Shown: positions 43,655 through 52,123 of the stretch, in pieces
How positions within the stretch are numbered: the first letter of the stretch is position 1
Layout: each line of letters opens with the position of its first letter
The notes under the pieces: model-generated
Database searches by the model: none
What the model saw: only the letters and a program-made list of their open reading frames with translations
Told to the model about the DNA's origin: nothing
Translations under genes and position numbers: made by a program
NCBI GenBank assembly: GCA_963791635.1
Contig: CAWBTC010000017.1
Coordinates: forward strand, 744,001-808,000
Origin: VFMC01 sp963791635
GTDB lineage: Bacteria; Actinomycetota; Acidimicrobiia; Acidimicrobiales; Ilumatobacteraceae
DNA: 64,000 bases
Reading direction: 5' to 3'

Positions 43655-44664
43655 CGACGTCGATCCCCGGCACCGGCCGGTTCGGCAGTCTCCCGAGCCC
43701 CTCGAGCGGGGTGCTCGAGATCGGCCCGCTGTCGATCCACGCCTACGGCCTGATGATCGCGCTCGGCGTCGTCGCCGGCGTGTGGCTGACCGGGCGTCGT
43801 CTCCAAGCGCGTGGCACCGGCACCCGCGACGACGCAAGCGGCATGGCGGTGTCGGCCGTGATCGCCGGCATCCTCGGTGCCCGGCTCTACCACGTGATGA
43901 CCGACTGGAGCTCGTTCGAGGACGACCCGGCGCGCATCTTCCAGATCTGGAAGGGGGGCCTGGGCATTCCCGGTGGTCTGCTGGCCGGCATCACCGTCGG
44001 TTGGTGGGCCACGAAGCGGCGCGGGGTCGACCCTCGCGAGATGGCCGCCGCCGCGGCCCCGGCGATCCCGCTGGCCCAGTCGATCGGCCGATGGGGCAAC
44101 TGGTTCAACCAGGAGTTGTTCGGCCGCGCGACCGAGCTGCCATGGGGCCTCGAGATCAGCGACGACAAGATTCCCGCCGGGTACGCCCCCGGCACGTTGT
44201 TCCACCCGACGTTCCTCTACGAGTCGTTGTGGAACCTCGCGCTGTGCGGTGTGCTGATCCTCATCGACCGCAAGACCCGGCCGCGCGCTCCCCGTCTGAT
44301 GGCGATGTACCTCGTGGGATACGGCGTCGGCAGGTTCTGGGTGGAGGGCCTGCGCATCGATGAAGCCGACGAGTTCGGCCCGTTTCGATTCAACCAGTGG
44401 GTCGCGCTCGTGGTGGCAGTGCTCGCCGCGGTGTACCTCGTGTTGAGCGCACGACGCCCCGCCCTCGACCAGGCCACGACGCGACTCGGGCACGACACGC
44501 CGGTAAACCGCGACGAGCTGGACGAACTGGACACGCCGGCAAACCGCGACGAGCTGGACGAGCTGGACGAGGATCTGAGCTCGGCCGGCGCGACGGTGTC
44601 CGTCTCGGATGACGCCGATGGGCACGACTACGTTGCCCCGGATGAGCGACTCGACGATTCCTGA
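43651..44664 (+). CDS. lgt: prolipoprotein diacylglyceryl transferase
   Basis: 337 residues. The membrane core (about 20-265) contains the Lgt signature GRWGNWFNQELFG, preceded by GGLGIPGGLLAG and followed by HPTFLYESLWNL and YGVGRFWVEGLR. It transfers diacylglycerol to the lipobox Cys of prolipoproteins, such as those encoded at 4.7, 5.7 and 48.8 kb. The C-terminal tail of about 60 residues is acidic and repeated (two copies of a 12-residue unit with NRDELDELD). The GTG start is coupled to the esterase gene. The promoter and start of the next gene lie inside this tail. Confidence 0.9.
   Translation: MTTSIPGTGRFGSLPSPSSGVLEIGPLSIHAYGLMIALGVVAGVWLTGRRLQARGTGTRDDASGMAVSAVIAGILGARLYHVMTDWSSFEDDPARIFQIWKGGLGIPGGLLAGITVGWWATKRRGVDPREMAAAAAPAIPLAQSIGRWGNWFNQELFGRATELPWGLEISDDKIPAGYAPGTLFHPTFLYESLWNLALCGVLILIDRKTRPRAPRLMAMYLVGYGVGRFWVEGLRIDEADEFGPFRFNQWVALVVAVLAAVYLVLSARRPALDQATTRLGHDTPVNRDELDELDTPANRDELDELDEDLSSAGATVSVSDDADGHDYVAPDERLDDS
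44494..44565. repeat. 36-bp tandem repeat in the lgt C-terminal tail
   Basis: Two adjacent 36-bp copies with two differences, encoding DTPVNRDELDEL and DTPANRDELDEL. The repeat keeps the frame and lengthens an acidic tail outside the catalytic core. Confidence 0.9.
44629..44634 (+). promoter_or_regulatory. -10 box of a leaderless promoter inside the lgt 3' end
   Basis: TACGTT, 7 nt before the ATG at 44642, which starts the enoyl-CoA hydratase gene 23 bp before lgt ends. Confidence 0.5.
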
Positions 44665-45447
44665 CCCCGTCCTCTACGAACGGCGTGACCCGGGCATCGC
44701 ACTGCTCACCCTCAACCGTCCCGAGCGCCTCAATGCCTGGAACGGCGAGCTCGCGGCGAAGTACTTCGAGCTGCTCGACCGGGCTGCCGCCGACCCAGAG
44801 GTGAAGGTGATCGTCGTGACCGGTGCCGGCAAGGGCTTCTGCGCCGGCGCCGACATGGACACCCTTCAGGCCATCGGCGGCGACAGCCGCGGGGCGCGGA
44901 GAGCGCTGCGGGTGGCCGTGCGCAGCACTACACGACCACTGTCCCCAAGCCGGTCATCGCCGCCGTCAACGGCGCGTGCGCCGGCATCGGCATGGTGCAG
45001 GCGCTGATGTGCGACATCCGTTTCGCTGCGGCGGGCGCGAAGTTCACGACTGCGTTCTCGCGTCGGGGGCTCATCGCCGAATACGGGATGTCGTGGATCC
45101 TGCCGCGCCTGATCGGCACGGCACGTTCGATGGACCTGCTGTTGTCCGGTCGGGTGTTCCTCGCCGAGGAAGCTGCGGCGATGGGTCTGGTGAACGAGAT
45201 CGTTCCGGCCGGGCACCTGCTCGACCGCACGCTCGAGTACGCCGCCGACCTCGCGGTCTACGCATCCCCGACGTCGATGTCGATCATGAAGCAGCAGGTG
45301 TACGCCGACCAGACCCGAGGTGTCGTGGCGGCGAGCGAGGATGCGATCGAGCTGATGAAGGCGTCGTTGCGCCGGCCGGATTTCAAAGAGGGTGTGGCCA
45401 GCTTCCTCCAGAAGCGGCCACCCTCCTTCCAACCCCTCCAGGGCTGA
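44642..45447 (+). CDS. enoyl-CoA hydratase/isomerase, frameshifted near 44892
   Basis: About 268 residues after correction. The first frame gives LYERRDPGIALLTLNRPERLNAWNG and VVTGAGKGFCAGADMDTL (oxyanion hole). The second gives HYTTTVPKPVIAAVNGACAGIGM (second oxyanion strand), TAFSRRGLIAEYGMSWILPRLIG and FLAEEAAAMGLVNEIV. The frames meet at about 44889-44900, in CCGCGGGGCGCGG, where one surplus base explains the break. The crotonase-fold enzyme would hydrate trans-2-enoyl-CoA in beta-oxidation. Whether the shift exists in the cell is undecided. Confidence 0.78.
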
Positions 45448-45462
45448 GGCGATCGGCTCCGG

Positions 45463-46386
45463 TCAGCCGAGCTCGCGGAGGCGTTCGGCCACGACTTCGG
45501 GGATCACCGGGTTGAAGTACTCGTTGCACGCCACCTCGGCAGCCGCGATGAACCTGGAGGTGCCGGCGCGACGCCACGGCGACACGATCTCGATGTTGAA
45601 CCACGCCGTCGGCCACTCGCCACCGTCGGTCGGGCGCTGGTTCAACCACATCATGTATGGCAACGGGACGTCGTCGTACAGCCGATCGAGCCGGGCGAGC
45701 ACATCCACCAGCATCGCGGCCAGATCGGCGCGTCCTTTGTCGTCGAGCGAGGCGATGTCGGGCGTGCGCACCTTCGGAGCGAGCGTGAGCGCCACCGGGA
45801 ACGTCGAGGCGCGGGGCACCCAGGCGAGCCAGCCGTTGTCGGCGCCGTGCTCTGCCACGAACCGTTCCTCGGCATCCAGTTCTGGTTCCCAGTCGGCGGC
45901 CAGCAGCCGTCCAGGCCGTTCGGGCACGTGGTCATATGCGTAGATCTGGCCGTGCGGATGGGCGATCGTGGCACCGACCTCAGGACCGCGGTTTTCGAAG
46001 ATCAGGACGTAGTCGACGTCGTCGCGCGCCCCGAGGGTGAGGAACCGCTCGGTCCACAGGTCGATCACCTTGCGCGCTCCGCCTTCGCCGAGCGCGGAGA
46101 ACGTCGCGTCGTGTTCGCTCGTGTACAGCACCACTTCGCACCGGTCGGGGTGCATCGCGGGCCAACGGTTCTTGAACCACCGCACGTCATAGGGATCTGG
46201 GGACTCGAGGCCGCCAGGGCAGAAGGGACATCCGGAGGAGGGGAGGTTGGGTCGTGCCTGGCGCGTGCCGACGACGTGGACGACGGTGCCGAGGTACGGA
46301 TCGATCCGTGTGTCGGCTGTCGCTGCGACCTGAGCGCTCATGGCTGCCGTGGCGTGGGTGCGGGCGTGGGCCGCTGGGGGAGTCAT
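45463..46386 (-). CDS. galT: galactose-1-phosphate uridylyltransferase
   Basis: 307 residues. Zinc-site cysteines lie in CPFCPGG and the catalytic motif is HPHGQIYAY, with FENRGPEVGATIAHPHG upstream, as in class I GalT/HIT-like transferases. The enzyme exchanges UMP between UDP-glucose and galactose-1-phosphate in the Leloir pathway. It lies 14 bp after the regulator/ATPase gene on the same strand, which links it to the alpha-galactoside import genes. galK and galE are not in the window. ATG 46341 would shorten the head. Confidence 0.9.
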   Translation of the reverse strand: MTPPAAHARTHATAAMSAQVAATADTRIDPYLGTVVHVVGTRQARPNLPSSGCPFCPGGLESPDPYDVRWFKNRWPAMHPDRCEVVLYTSEHDATFSALGEGGARKVIDLWTERFLTLGARDDVDYVLIFENRGPEVGATIAHPHGQIYAYDHVPERPGRLLAADWEPELDAEERFVAEHGADNGWLAWVPRASTFPVALTLAPKVRTPDIASLDDKGRADLAAMLVDVLARLDRLYDDVPLPYMMWLNQRPTDGGEWPTAWFNIEIVSPWRRAGTSRFIAAAEVACNEYFNPVIPEVVAERLRELG

Positions 46387-46400
46387 ACCGATCTCACCGC

Positions 46401-47477
46401 TCAGTCGGGGAGGCGGTCACCCGTGGCGCCGTCGAACAGGTGGAGCGCACCACGGTCGGGGACGAGATGGACGATGTCGCCCTTCATGATGCTGCTCAGG
46501 CCTTCGGTACGCGAGACCACCGTCAGCTCCGGATGAGCCACCGGCGTGCAGTAGAGGTAGGACTCGGAACCGAGCTCTTCGACCGTGATCACCTCGGCGT
46601 CGAGTCCACCCTCGCCGCGGGCGTGGAGTCCCTCGGGGCGCACGCCGACCACGACAGCGTCACTGGTGAGCGCCGATCGTTGTTCGGGTGTGAGGGCGAT
46701 GAGCAGCGAACCGAACGATGCACCGTCAGGACCCAGCGTGGCGTTCATCATGTTCATCGCCGGCGATCCGATGAAGCCGGCGACGAAGCTGTTGCGCGGC
46801 CGCGTGAACAGCTCACGCGGGCTGGCGCACTGCTGGAGCAACCCGTCCTTCAGCACGGCGACACGGTCACCCATGGTCATCGCCTCCACCTGGTCGTGCG
46901 TGACGTAGACGGTGGTGACGCCGAGGCGGCGCTGCAGGGCAGCGATCTGTGTACGGGTCTGCACGCGGAGCTTCGCGTCGAGGTTCGACAGTGGCTCATC
47001 CATGAGGAACACCTTCGGCTGGCGGACGATCGCCCGGCCCATCGCCACTCGCTGGCGCTGGCCACCGGAGAGCTTGGCCGGCTTGCGATCGAGGTACTCC
47101 TCGAGGTCGAGGAGCTTTGCGGCCTCGTGCACGCGCTCGGCGATCTCCGGCTTGGGGAGCTTCTTGATCTTCAGATGGAAGCCGATGTTCTCGGCGACGG
47201 TCATGTGCGGATAGAGCGCGTAGCTCTGGAACACCATGGCGATGTCGCGTGCTCGCGGGGGCAGGTAGGTGACGTCGGTGTCGCCGATGTGAACGCTGCC
47301 CCCGTCGATCGGTTCGAGGCCGGCGAGCATGCGCAAGGTGGTGCTCTTGCCGCAACCCGACGGTCCGACGAGGACGAGGAACTCGCCGTCAGCGATCTCC
47401 AAGCTCAAGCGATCGACCGCCGGCCGCGGGGTGTTCGGATAGATGCGGCTCGCATCGGTGAAGGTGACGGTGGACAT
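46401..47477 (-). CDS. alternative internally initiated ABC ATPase (MsmK/UgpC-like)
   Basis: The C-terminal half of the fused gene as a separate 358-residue product, MSTVTFTDASRIYP onward, starting at ATG 47477 with AGGAGG 6 nt upstream. It would be the normal length for an ATPase of a carbohrydate importer and would serve the two permeases at 50.2 and 51.2 kb. Whether this form, the fusion, or both are made cannot be told from sequence. Confidence 0.55.
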   Translation of the reverse strand: MSTVTFTDASRIYPNTPRPAVDRLSLEIADGEFLVLVGPSGCGKSTTLRMLAGLEPIDGGSVHIGDTDVTYLPPRARDIAMVFQSYALYPHMTVAENIGFHLKIKKLPKPEIAERVHEAAKLLDLEEYLDRKPAKLSGGQRQRVAMGRAIVRQPKVFLMDEPLSNLDAKLRVQTRTQIAALQRRLGVTTVYVTHDQVEAMTMGDRVAVLKDGLLQQCASPRELFTRPRNSFVAGFIGSPAMNMMNATLGPDGASFGSLLIALTPEQRSALTSDAVVVGVRPEGLHARGEGGLDAEVITVEELGSESYLYCTPVAHPELTVVSRTEGLSSIMKGDIVHLVPDRGALHLFDGATGDRLPD

Positions 47478-48434
47478 CAGGCCCTCCTGCGGGTGGCGCG
47501 AGACGTCCGCGGGAACCGCGGCCATGGTGGTGGTGCTGCTGGACGTGCTGTTGGACGTGCTGTTGGAGGTGATCGGTACTGCGGCCGTCGCGCCCGCAGC
47601 GCGGGTGATCGACTGGTCGACGAACTGTGGGTCAGCGATCACGAGTTGGCCGACCTCGGCATCGAGCACGTTGCGAGCAGCGACCGGCAGCCCCGGGTCG
47701 GTGATCAGTTCGGCCGCCGCGCTCAATGGTGAGATCGTGCTGAGACCAGTGACGTTCCACTTGGTGTGGTCGGCAAGCACGACGAGGTGGCCGGTCGCTT
47801 CGACGAAGGCGCGGTTGGTCTCGGCCTCCATCAGGTTGGGCGTCGTGAACCCGGCGCGCTCGCTGATGCCATGGACGCCCATGAACACGATGTCGAGGTG
47901 AAGCGACTGGAGGGTCTGCACCGCCACGGGACCGACGAGCGCATCGGAGGGAGTGCGCACACCACCGGTGAGCACGACGGTGCGGTCGTGGCGTCGGTGT
48001 TGGTGCAGCACCTCGGCCACCTGCACCGAGTTGGTGACGATGGTGAGGTCGGCGAGGTCGACGAGGTGGTAAGCGAGCTGCCACGTCGTGGTGCCGGCGG
48101 TGATGCCGATCGCACTGCCAGGGCGCACCCGTTCGGCGGCTGCGATTGCGATGGCGTGCTTGTCCGCCATGTTCCGTAGCGATTTGGCCTCGAACCCTGG
48201 CTCGTCGGTGCTGTGCTCGTCGCGCAGCGTGGCACCGCCGTGCACCTTGCGAAGCAGACCGGCCTCGTCGAGCAGATCGAGGTCTCGGCGCACGGTCATG
48301 TCGCTGACACCGAGGAGCACGGCGAGTTCGCTGACGCGGACCGAGCCGCGCCGGCGCACCTCGGCGGCGATGACCTCGTGACGTTGACGAGCGAAGGCAC
48401 GGGCGGACCCGGGATCGAACACGTTGTCGTTCAT
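46401..48434 (-). CDS. DeoR-family regulator fused in frame to a sugar-importer ABC ATPase
   Basis: 677 residues from ATG 48434, which follows GAAAGGGG. Residues about 1-270 are a DeoR/GlpR regulator (HEVIAAEVRRRGSVRVSELAVLLGVSDMTVRRDLDLLDEAGLLRKVHGGA, then the sugar-phosphate-sensing core with TGGVRT and ADHTKW). A Ser/Thr/Asn-rich linker (SNSTSNSTSSSTTT) joins to an MsmK/UgpC-like ATPase (Walker A GPSGCGKSTT, signature LSGGQRQR, Walker B VFLMDEPLSNLD, TOBE-type C-terminus). An internal ATG at 47477 has AGGAGG in front and could give the ATPase alone (358 residues). No stop separates the two. The divergent importer genes are the likely targets. Confidence 0.85.
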   Translation of the reverse strand: MNDNVFDPGSARAFARQRHEVIAAEVRRRGSVRVSELAVLLGVSDMTVRRDLDLLDEAGLLRKVHGGATLRDEHSTDEPGFEAKSLRNMADKHAIAIAAAERVRPGSAIGITAGTTTWQLAYHLVDLADLTIVTNSVQVAEVLHQHRRHDRTVVLTGGVRTPSDALVGPVAVQTLQSLHLDIVFMGVHGISERAGFTTPNLMEAETNRAFVEATGHLVVLADHTKWNVTGLSTISPLSAAAELITDPGLPVAARNVLDAEVGQLVIADPQFVDQSITRAAGATAAVPITSNSTSNSTSSSTTTMAAVPADVSRHPQEGLMSTVTFTDASRIYPNTPRPAVDRLSLEIADGEFLVLVGPSGCGKSTTLRMLAGLEPIDGGSVHIGDTDVTYLPPRARDIAMVFQSYALYPHMTVAENIGFHLKIKKLPKPEIAERVHEAAKLLDLEEYLDRKPAKLSGGQRQRVAMGRAIVRQPKVFLMDEPLSNLDAKLRVQTRTQIAALQRRLGVTTVYVTHDQVEAMTMGDRVAVLKDGLLQQCASPRELFTRPRNSFVAGFIGSPAMNMMNATLGPDGASFGSLLIALTPEQRSALTSDAVVVGVRPEGLHARGEGGLDAEVITVEELGSESYLYCTPVAHPELTVVSRTEGLSSIMKGDIVHLVPDRGALHLFDGATGDRLPD

Positions 48435-48527
48435 CGTGTGAGCCCCTTTCCGACGCCTGTGCACGGCCGGATCCGGCCGGATCCGACCGGATCGATGTTC
48501 GCACAGTGCACGACGATGGGCAGAATG

Positions 48528-48619
48528 TCAACACGAAACGGACATGATCGAACACGAACGCTGTGCTGATGCGAGTGAACCGAGTGCGGTCGGGTCGCGC
48601 CTCCACATTCGTGTTCGAT
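48528..48619. promoter_or_regulatory. repeated TCGAACACGAA sites, likely DeoR operators
   Basis: ATCGAACACGAA at 48547-48558 and its perfect inverted copy at 48608-48619 (12-bp arms). A near copy, TCAACACGAAAC, lies at 48528-48539 beside a minus-strand TTGACA (48530-48525). They fill the centre of the 361-bp divergent gap between the regulator and the importer. Confidence 0.6.
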
Positions 48620-48635
48620 TATCGCACACCACGTC

Positions 48636-48664
48636 TTGACAGCGATCGGCGGTCGTGTCACATT
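48636..48664 (+). promoter_or_regulatory. promoter of the sugar-importer operon
   Basis: TTGACA (48636-48641), a 17-nt spacer and CACATT (48659-48664), directly downstream of the inverted operator. It would give a leader of about 125 nt before the binding-protein gene. Confidence 0.5.
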
Positions 48665-48795
48665 GCGGGGTGAACACATCATTTCTACACCGTTCATCCG
48701 GACGACGTCCGCGAGCGCCACAAGCGTTGCGACACGACGGCCGGGGAAACGATTCCGAACCGTTCCGGTGTGTTCCGCATCCACGAGGGGGAGCC

Positions 48796-50163
48796 TTGTC
48801 CAACTACGAATCATCACCGAGCCCGTCAGACGTCGGGTTCTCGATCTTCTCGCGTCGCACCCTGCTCGCTGGTGCCGCCGGTCTTGCCGGTGCGGCCGCG
48901 CTTGCCGCCTGCGGCGATGACGAATCCAACAGTGGGAGCGAGTCCACCGAGGGTGGCGCCGCCACCACCGCTGCCGCCGCCGACACCACGGCCGCACCGA
49001 GCGGCGACGCGGTGACCTTCGGTTCGAACTACTCCGACGAGAAGCCGAAGGCGGCCATCGCCGCTGCGATCGCGGCCACGGGCGTGAAGGCCACGATCAA
49101 CACCGTGGACCACAACACCTACCAGGAGAACTTCAACACCTACATCCAGCAGCCCGACGACGTCGTGAGCTGGTTCGCCGGCTATCGCATGCGTGCGTTC
49201 GCCAGCAAGGGCGTGGTCGGGGACATCTCCGATGTGTGGGCCAACCTTGGCGACCTCAGCGAGGGCTTCAAGAGCGCCTCGTCGGGCCTCGACGGCAAGC
49301 AGTACTTCGTGCCGCTCTACTTCTACCCGTGGGCGATCCACTACCGGAAGAGCCTGTTCGAGGAGAAGGGCTACGAGATCCCGACCACGTGGGACGACCT
49401 CCTCGCACTCGCCGAGAAGATGACCACGGATGGTCTCATCCCGTTCGCCGCCGCAAACGACGGCGGCTGGCCGCAGATGGGCATGTTCGACATGATCAAC
49501 CTGCGCACCAATGGCTACGACTTCCACGTGTCGCTGATGGGTGGCCAGGAGAGCTGGACCGATCCGAAGGTTGCGAAGATCTTCGAGAACTGGTCGACGA
49601 TCCTCGATCACTATCAGCCTGACGTCAACGGCCGAACGTGGCAGGACGCGGCGACGGCGCTCGGCGACAAAGAAGTCGGCATGTACCTGCTCGGTACCTT
49701 CCTGACGAGCAACTTCGATTCGGCGACACAACAGGACATCATCGACGACATCGACTTCTTCGCCTTCCCGGAGATCGACCCGGCCCATGGCCAGGACGCT
49801 GTCGAGGCGCCGATCGACGGTTTCATGATGGCCGCCAAGCCAGCGAACGAGGCCGGCGCCAAGGCGCTCCTCACCGCTCTCGGTGGCGCAGCGCCGATCG
49901 ATGCCTACATCGCGATCGATCCGTCGGTGGTTGCCGCCAACTCCAAGGCCGACACCAGCGGGTACAACGCGTTGCAGCAGAAGTCGGCCGAGCTGGTGGG
50001 CTCGGCGAAGTACATCGCCCAGTTCCTCGACCGCGACACCGATCCTGACTTCGCCTCGCAGGTCGTCGGGAAGGGTTTGTCGGACTTCCTCGCCGACCCG
50101 AGCCAGATCGATACGATCCTGGCGACGATCGAAGAGCAGAAGCAGACCTACACCTTCGGATGA
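48796..50163 (+). CDS. sugar ABC transporter substrate-binding lipoprotein
   Basis: 455 residues. SRRTLLAGAAGLAGAAALAAC combines a twin-arginine with a LAAC lipobox. An Asp/Ser/Thr-rich linker and a two-lobe MalE-like domain follow (FGSNYSDEKPKAAIAAAIAATGV, VVSWFAGYRMRAFA, YYFYPWAIHYRKSLFEEKGYEIPTTWDDLLALAEK). It binds the carbohydrate outside the membrane. The start is TTG 48796, with GAGGGGGAGCC immediately before. It leads the binding protein-permease-permease-alpha-galactosidase operon, so an alpha-galactoside such as melibiose or raffinose is the likely ligand, by context only. Confidence 0.88.
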   Translation: MSNYESSPSPSDVGFSIFSRRTLLAGAAGLAGAAALAACGDDESNSGSESTEGGAATTAAAADTTAAPSGDAVTFGSNYSDEKPKAAIAAAIAATGVKATINTVDHNTYQENFNTYIQQPDDVVSWFAGYRMRAFASKGVVGDISDVWANLGDLSEGFKSASSGLDGKQYFVPLYFYPWAIHYRKSLFEEKGYEIPTTWDDLLALAEKMTTDGLIPFAAANDGGWPQMGMFDMINLRTNGYDFHVSLMGGQESWTDPKVAKIFENWSTILDHYQPDVNGRTWQDAATALGDKEVGMYLLGTFLTSNFDSATQQDIIDDIDFFAFPEIDPAHGQDAVEAPIDGFMMAAKPANEAGAKALLTALGGAAPIDAYIAIDPSVVAANSKADTSGYNALQQKSAELVGSAKYIAQFLDRDTDPDFASQVVGKGLSDFLADPSQIDTILATIEEQKQTYTFG

Positions 50164-50211
50164 TCCGCTAGGTTCGAGCGATCGAACTGGCATAGGAAAG
50201 GACCGGCACCG

Positions 50212-51222
50212 ATGTCCACCGACCCTGCAACGGTCGCGGTACGGTCAGCCGAGAACGAGTCGACGGCGCCCCTTCCGGGGCGCCGTCGCCACTTTTCTCA
50301 GCTGAGTCGGCTCGACAAGCTCGCCCTCGGCGTGATGGTGGGGGTACCCGCCTTCTTGCATGTGATGCTCGTGTGGATCCCGGCGATCATGACCGGGATC
50401 CTCTCGTTCGCCGCGTGGGACAACCTCCAACCGGTGAGCACGGTCGAGTTCGTCGGGTTCCGGAACTACTGGCAGGTGTTCACGATCTTCGACAACAAGC
50501 TGTTCCCGGCGCTGTTCAACAACTTCGTGCTCGTGTTCTGGCTGTTCTTCTGCTCGGCGATCGGGATCGGGTTCGCCTATCTGCTCGACAAGAACGTGAG
50601 AGGCACGAGCTTCTACCAGAGCGTCTACTACTTCCCTGTCGTGCTGTCGGTCGCCGTCGTCGGCTTCATCTGGAAAGCGGTCATGTTCAACCGCGACAGT
50701 GGACTGTTGAACATCGTCTGGCCGGGAGGCCCGATCGATTTCGTCGGCGATCAGAGCAAGATGTTCTCGATCGACCTGCCGTTGCTCGACTTTCCGCTCG
50801 GGCTCTCGAAGAACTTCGCGGCGCTGCTGCTCGCGATGGCGTGGCGGCACATCGGCTACATCATGGTGCTCTATCTGGCGGGTCTCAAGAGCTTCGACCC
50901 CTCGCTGCGCGAAGCGGCCTCGATCGATGGCTGTAACGAGTGGCAGTCTTTCCGTCAGGTGATCTTCCCGGCACTGAAGCCGATCAACGTGGTCGTGGCG
51001 GTGATCACCGTGATCGAAGCGCTCCGCGCGTACGACATCGTGGCGGCACTCAGCGAACCCCGCGGCACTGAGGTGATGGGCACCCTGGTGACCAACAGCC
51101 TCACGGGTGAAGGCGGCGGGCGTGTCGGCATCGGCTCCGCTTACGGCATGGTGCTGTTCGTGCTGTGCATCGGCTTCATCATCTGGTACGTGATCAACAA
51201 CTTCCGGGAGAATGAATCATGA
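50212..51222 (+). CDS. carbohydrate ABC transporter permease, MalF-like
   Basis: 336 residues with about six to seven hydrophobic segments and the cytoplasmic EAA loop EAASIDGCNEWQSFRQVIFPALKPI that docks the ATPase. The N-terminus is a polar head of about 35 residues. AGGAAAGG stands 10 nt upstream of ATG 50212. The head contains a perfect 12-bp hairpin followed by TTTT (50261-50288), perhaps an attenuator lowering permease output relative to the binding protein. Confidence 0.88.
   Translation: MSTDPATVAVRSAENESTAPLPGRRRHFSQLSRLDKLALGVMVGVPAFLHVMLVWIPAIMTGILSFAAWDNLQPVSTVEFVGFRNYWQVFTIFDNKLFPALFNNFVLVFWLFFCSAIGIGFAYLLDKNVRGTSFYQSVYYFPVVLSVAVVGFIWKAVMFNRDSGLLNIVWPGGPIDFVGDQSKMFSIDLPLLDFPLGLSKNFAALLLAMAWRHIGYIMVLYLAGLKSFDPSLREAASIDGCNEWQSFRQVIFPALKPINVVVAVITVIEALRAYDIVAALSEPRGTEVMGTLVTNSLTGEGGGRVGIGSAYGMVLFVLCIGFIIWYVINNFRENES
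50261..50288 (+). terminator. hairpin with short T-run inside the permease 5' end (possible attenuator)
   Basis: CGACGGCGCCCC-TTCC-GGGGCGCCGTCG: a perfect 12-bp stem and 4-nt loop, followed 4 nt later by TTTT. It sits about 100 bp after the binding-protein stop. Partial termination here would explain unequal subunit levels. Confidence 0.45.
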
Positions 51223-52112
51223 GCGGCATCGGTACCCCGATGGTCGGTGTCCGTCGTGGTCCGCGGATGGTGCTGCAGGGCGTGATGATCACGATCGCCG
51301 TGTTGTGGTTGATCCCGATGGTGGCGGCGTTCTACGCGTCGTTCCGATACTTCGAGAGCGACAGCAACGTCAACGGTGTCTTCTCGCTGCCCGAGACGCT
51401 CACCCTGGACAACTACCGCGAGGCGTGGAAAGTCGGAGAGATCCCCCGTCACTTCTGGAACACGATGTTCGTCACGATCCCGTCGCTCGTGCTGATCCTG
51501 TTGCTGTCGAGCATGGTGGCGTTCGCGTGCAGTCGGTTCACGTGGCGCTTCAACATCTTCTTCCTCGTGCTGTTCACTGCCGGCAACCTGATGCCCCAGC
51601 AGGTGATCTTCCAGCCGCTGTTCCAGATCTACAAGAACGTGCCGTGGCCGGATTTCCTGAGCGACACCAACACCGGGAACCTGCTCGGCACCAAGATCGC
51701 GGTGATCTTCATCCACGTCGCGTTCCAGACCGGTTTCTGCACGTTCGTGTTGTCGAACTACATGAAGACCATCCCGAGAGAGCTCGGTGAGGCGGCGCTG
51801 GTGGACGGCGCGAGCGTGCCGCGTCAGTACTTCCAGATCATCCTCCCGCTGTGCCGACCCGCGTTCGCCGCGCTCGGAACGCTCGAGTTCACCTGGTTGT
51901 ACAACGACTTCTTCTGGGGCAACGTGCTGCTGAACCAGGGCATCGAGAAGCCGATCACGTCGTCGATCGCGGTGCTCAACGGTCAGTATGCGAGCGACTA
52001 CAACTTGATCGCTGCAGCCTCGATGATGATCGCCCTGCCCACGCTCGCGGTCTACCTTGCACTGCAGAAGCAGTTCATCAGCGGTCTCACGCTGGGCGCC
52101 AACAAGGGGTAG
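51219..52112 (+). CDS. carbohydrate ABC transporter permease, MalG-like
   Basis: 297 residues with six predicted helices and an EAA loop (ELGEAALVDGASVPRQYFQIILPLCRPAFAAL). It partners the MalF-like permease; the start overlaps that gene's stop (ATGA). With the binding protein and the DeoR-fused ATPase it completes a CUT1-type importer. Confidence 0.9.
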   Translation: MSGIGTPMVGVRRGPRMVLQGVMITIAVLWLIPMVAAFYASFRYFESDSNVNGVFSLPETLTLDNYREAWKVGEIPRHFWNTMFVTIPSLVLILLLSSMVAFACSRFTWRFNIFFLVLFTAGNLMPQQVIFQPLFQIYKNVPWPDFLSDTNTGNLLGTKIAVIFIHVAFQTGFCTFVLSNYMKTIPRELGEAALVDGASVPRQYFQIILPLCRPAFAALGTLEFTWLYNDFFWGNVLLNQGIEKPITSSIAVLNGQYASDYNLIAAASMMIALPTLAVYLALQKQFISGLTLGANKG

Positions 52113-52123
52113 TTCCACACTCG

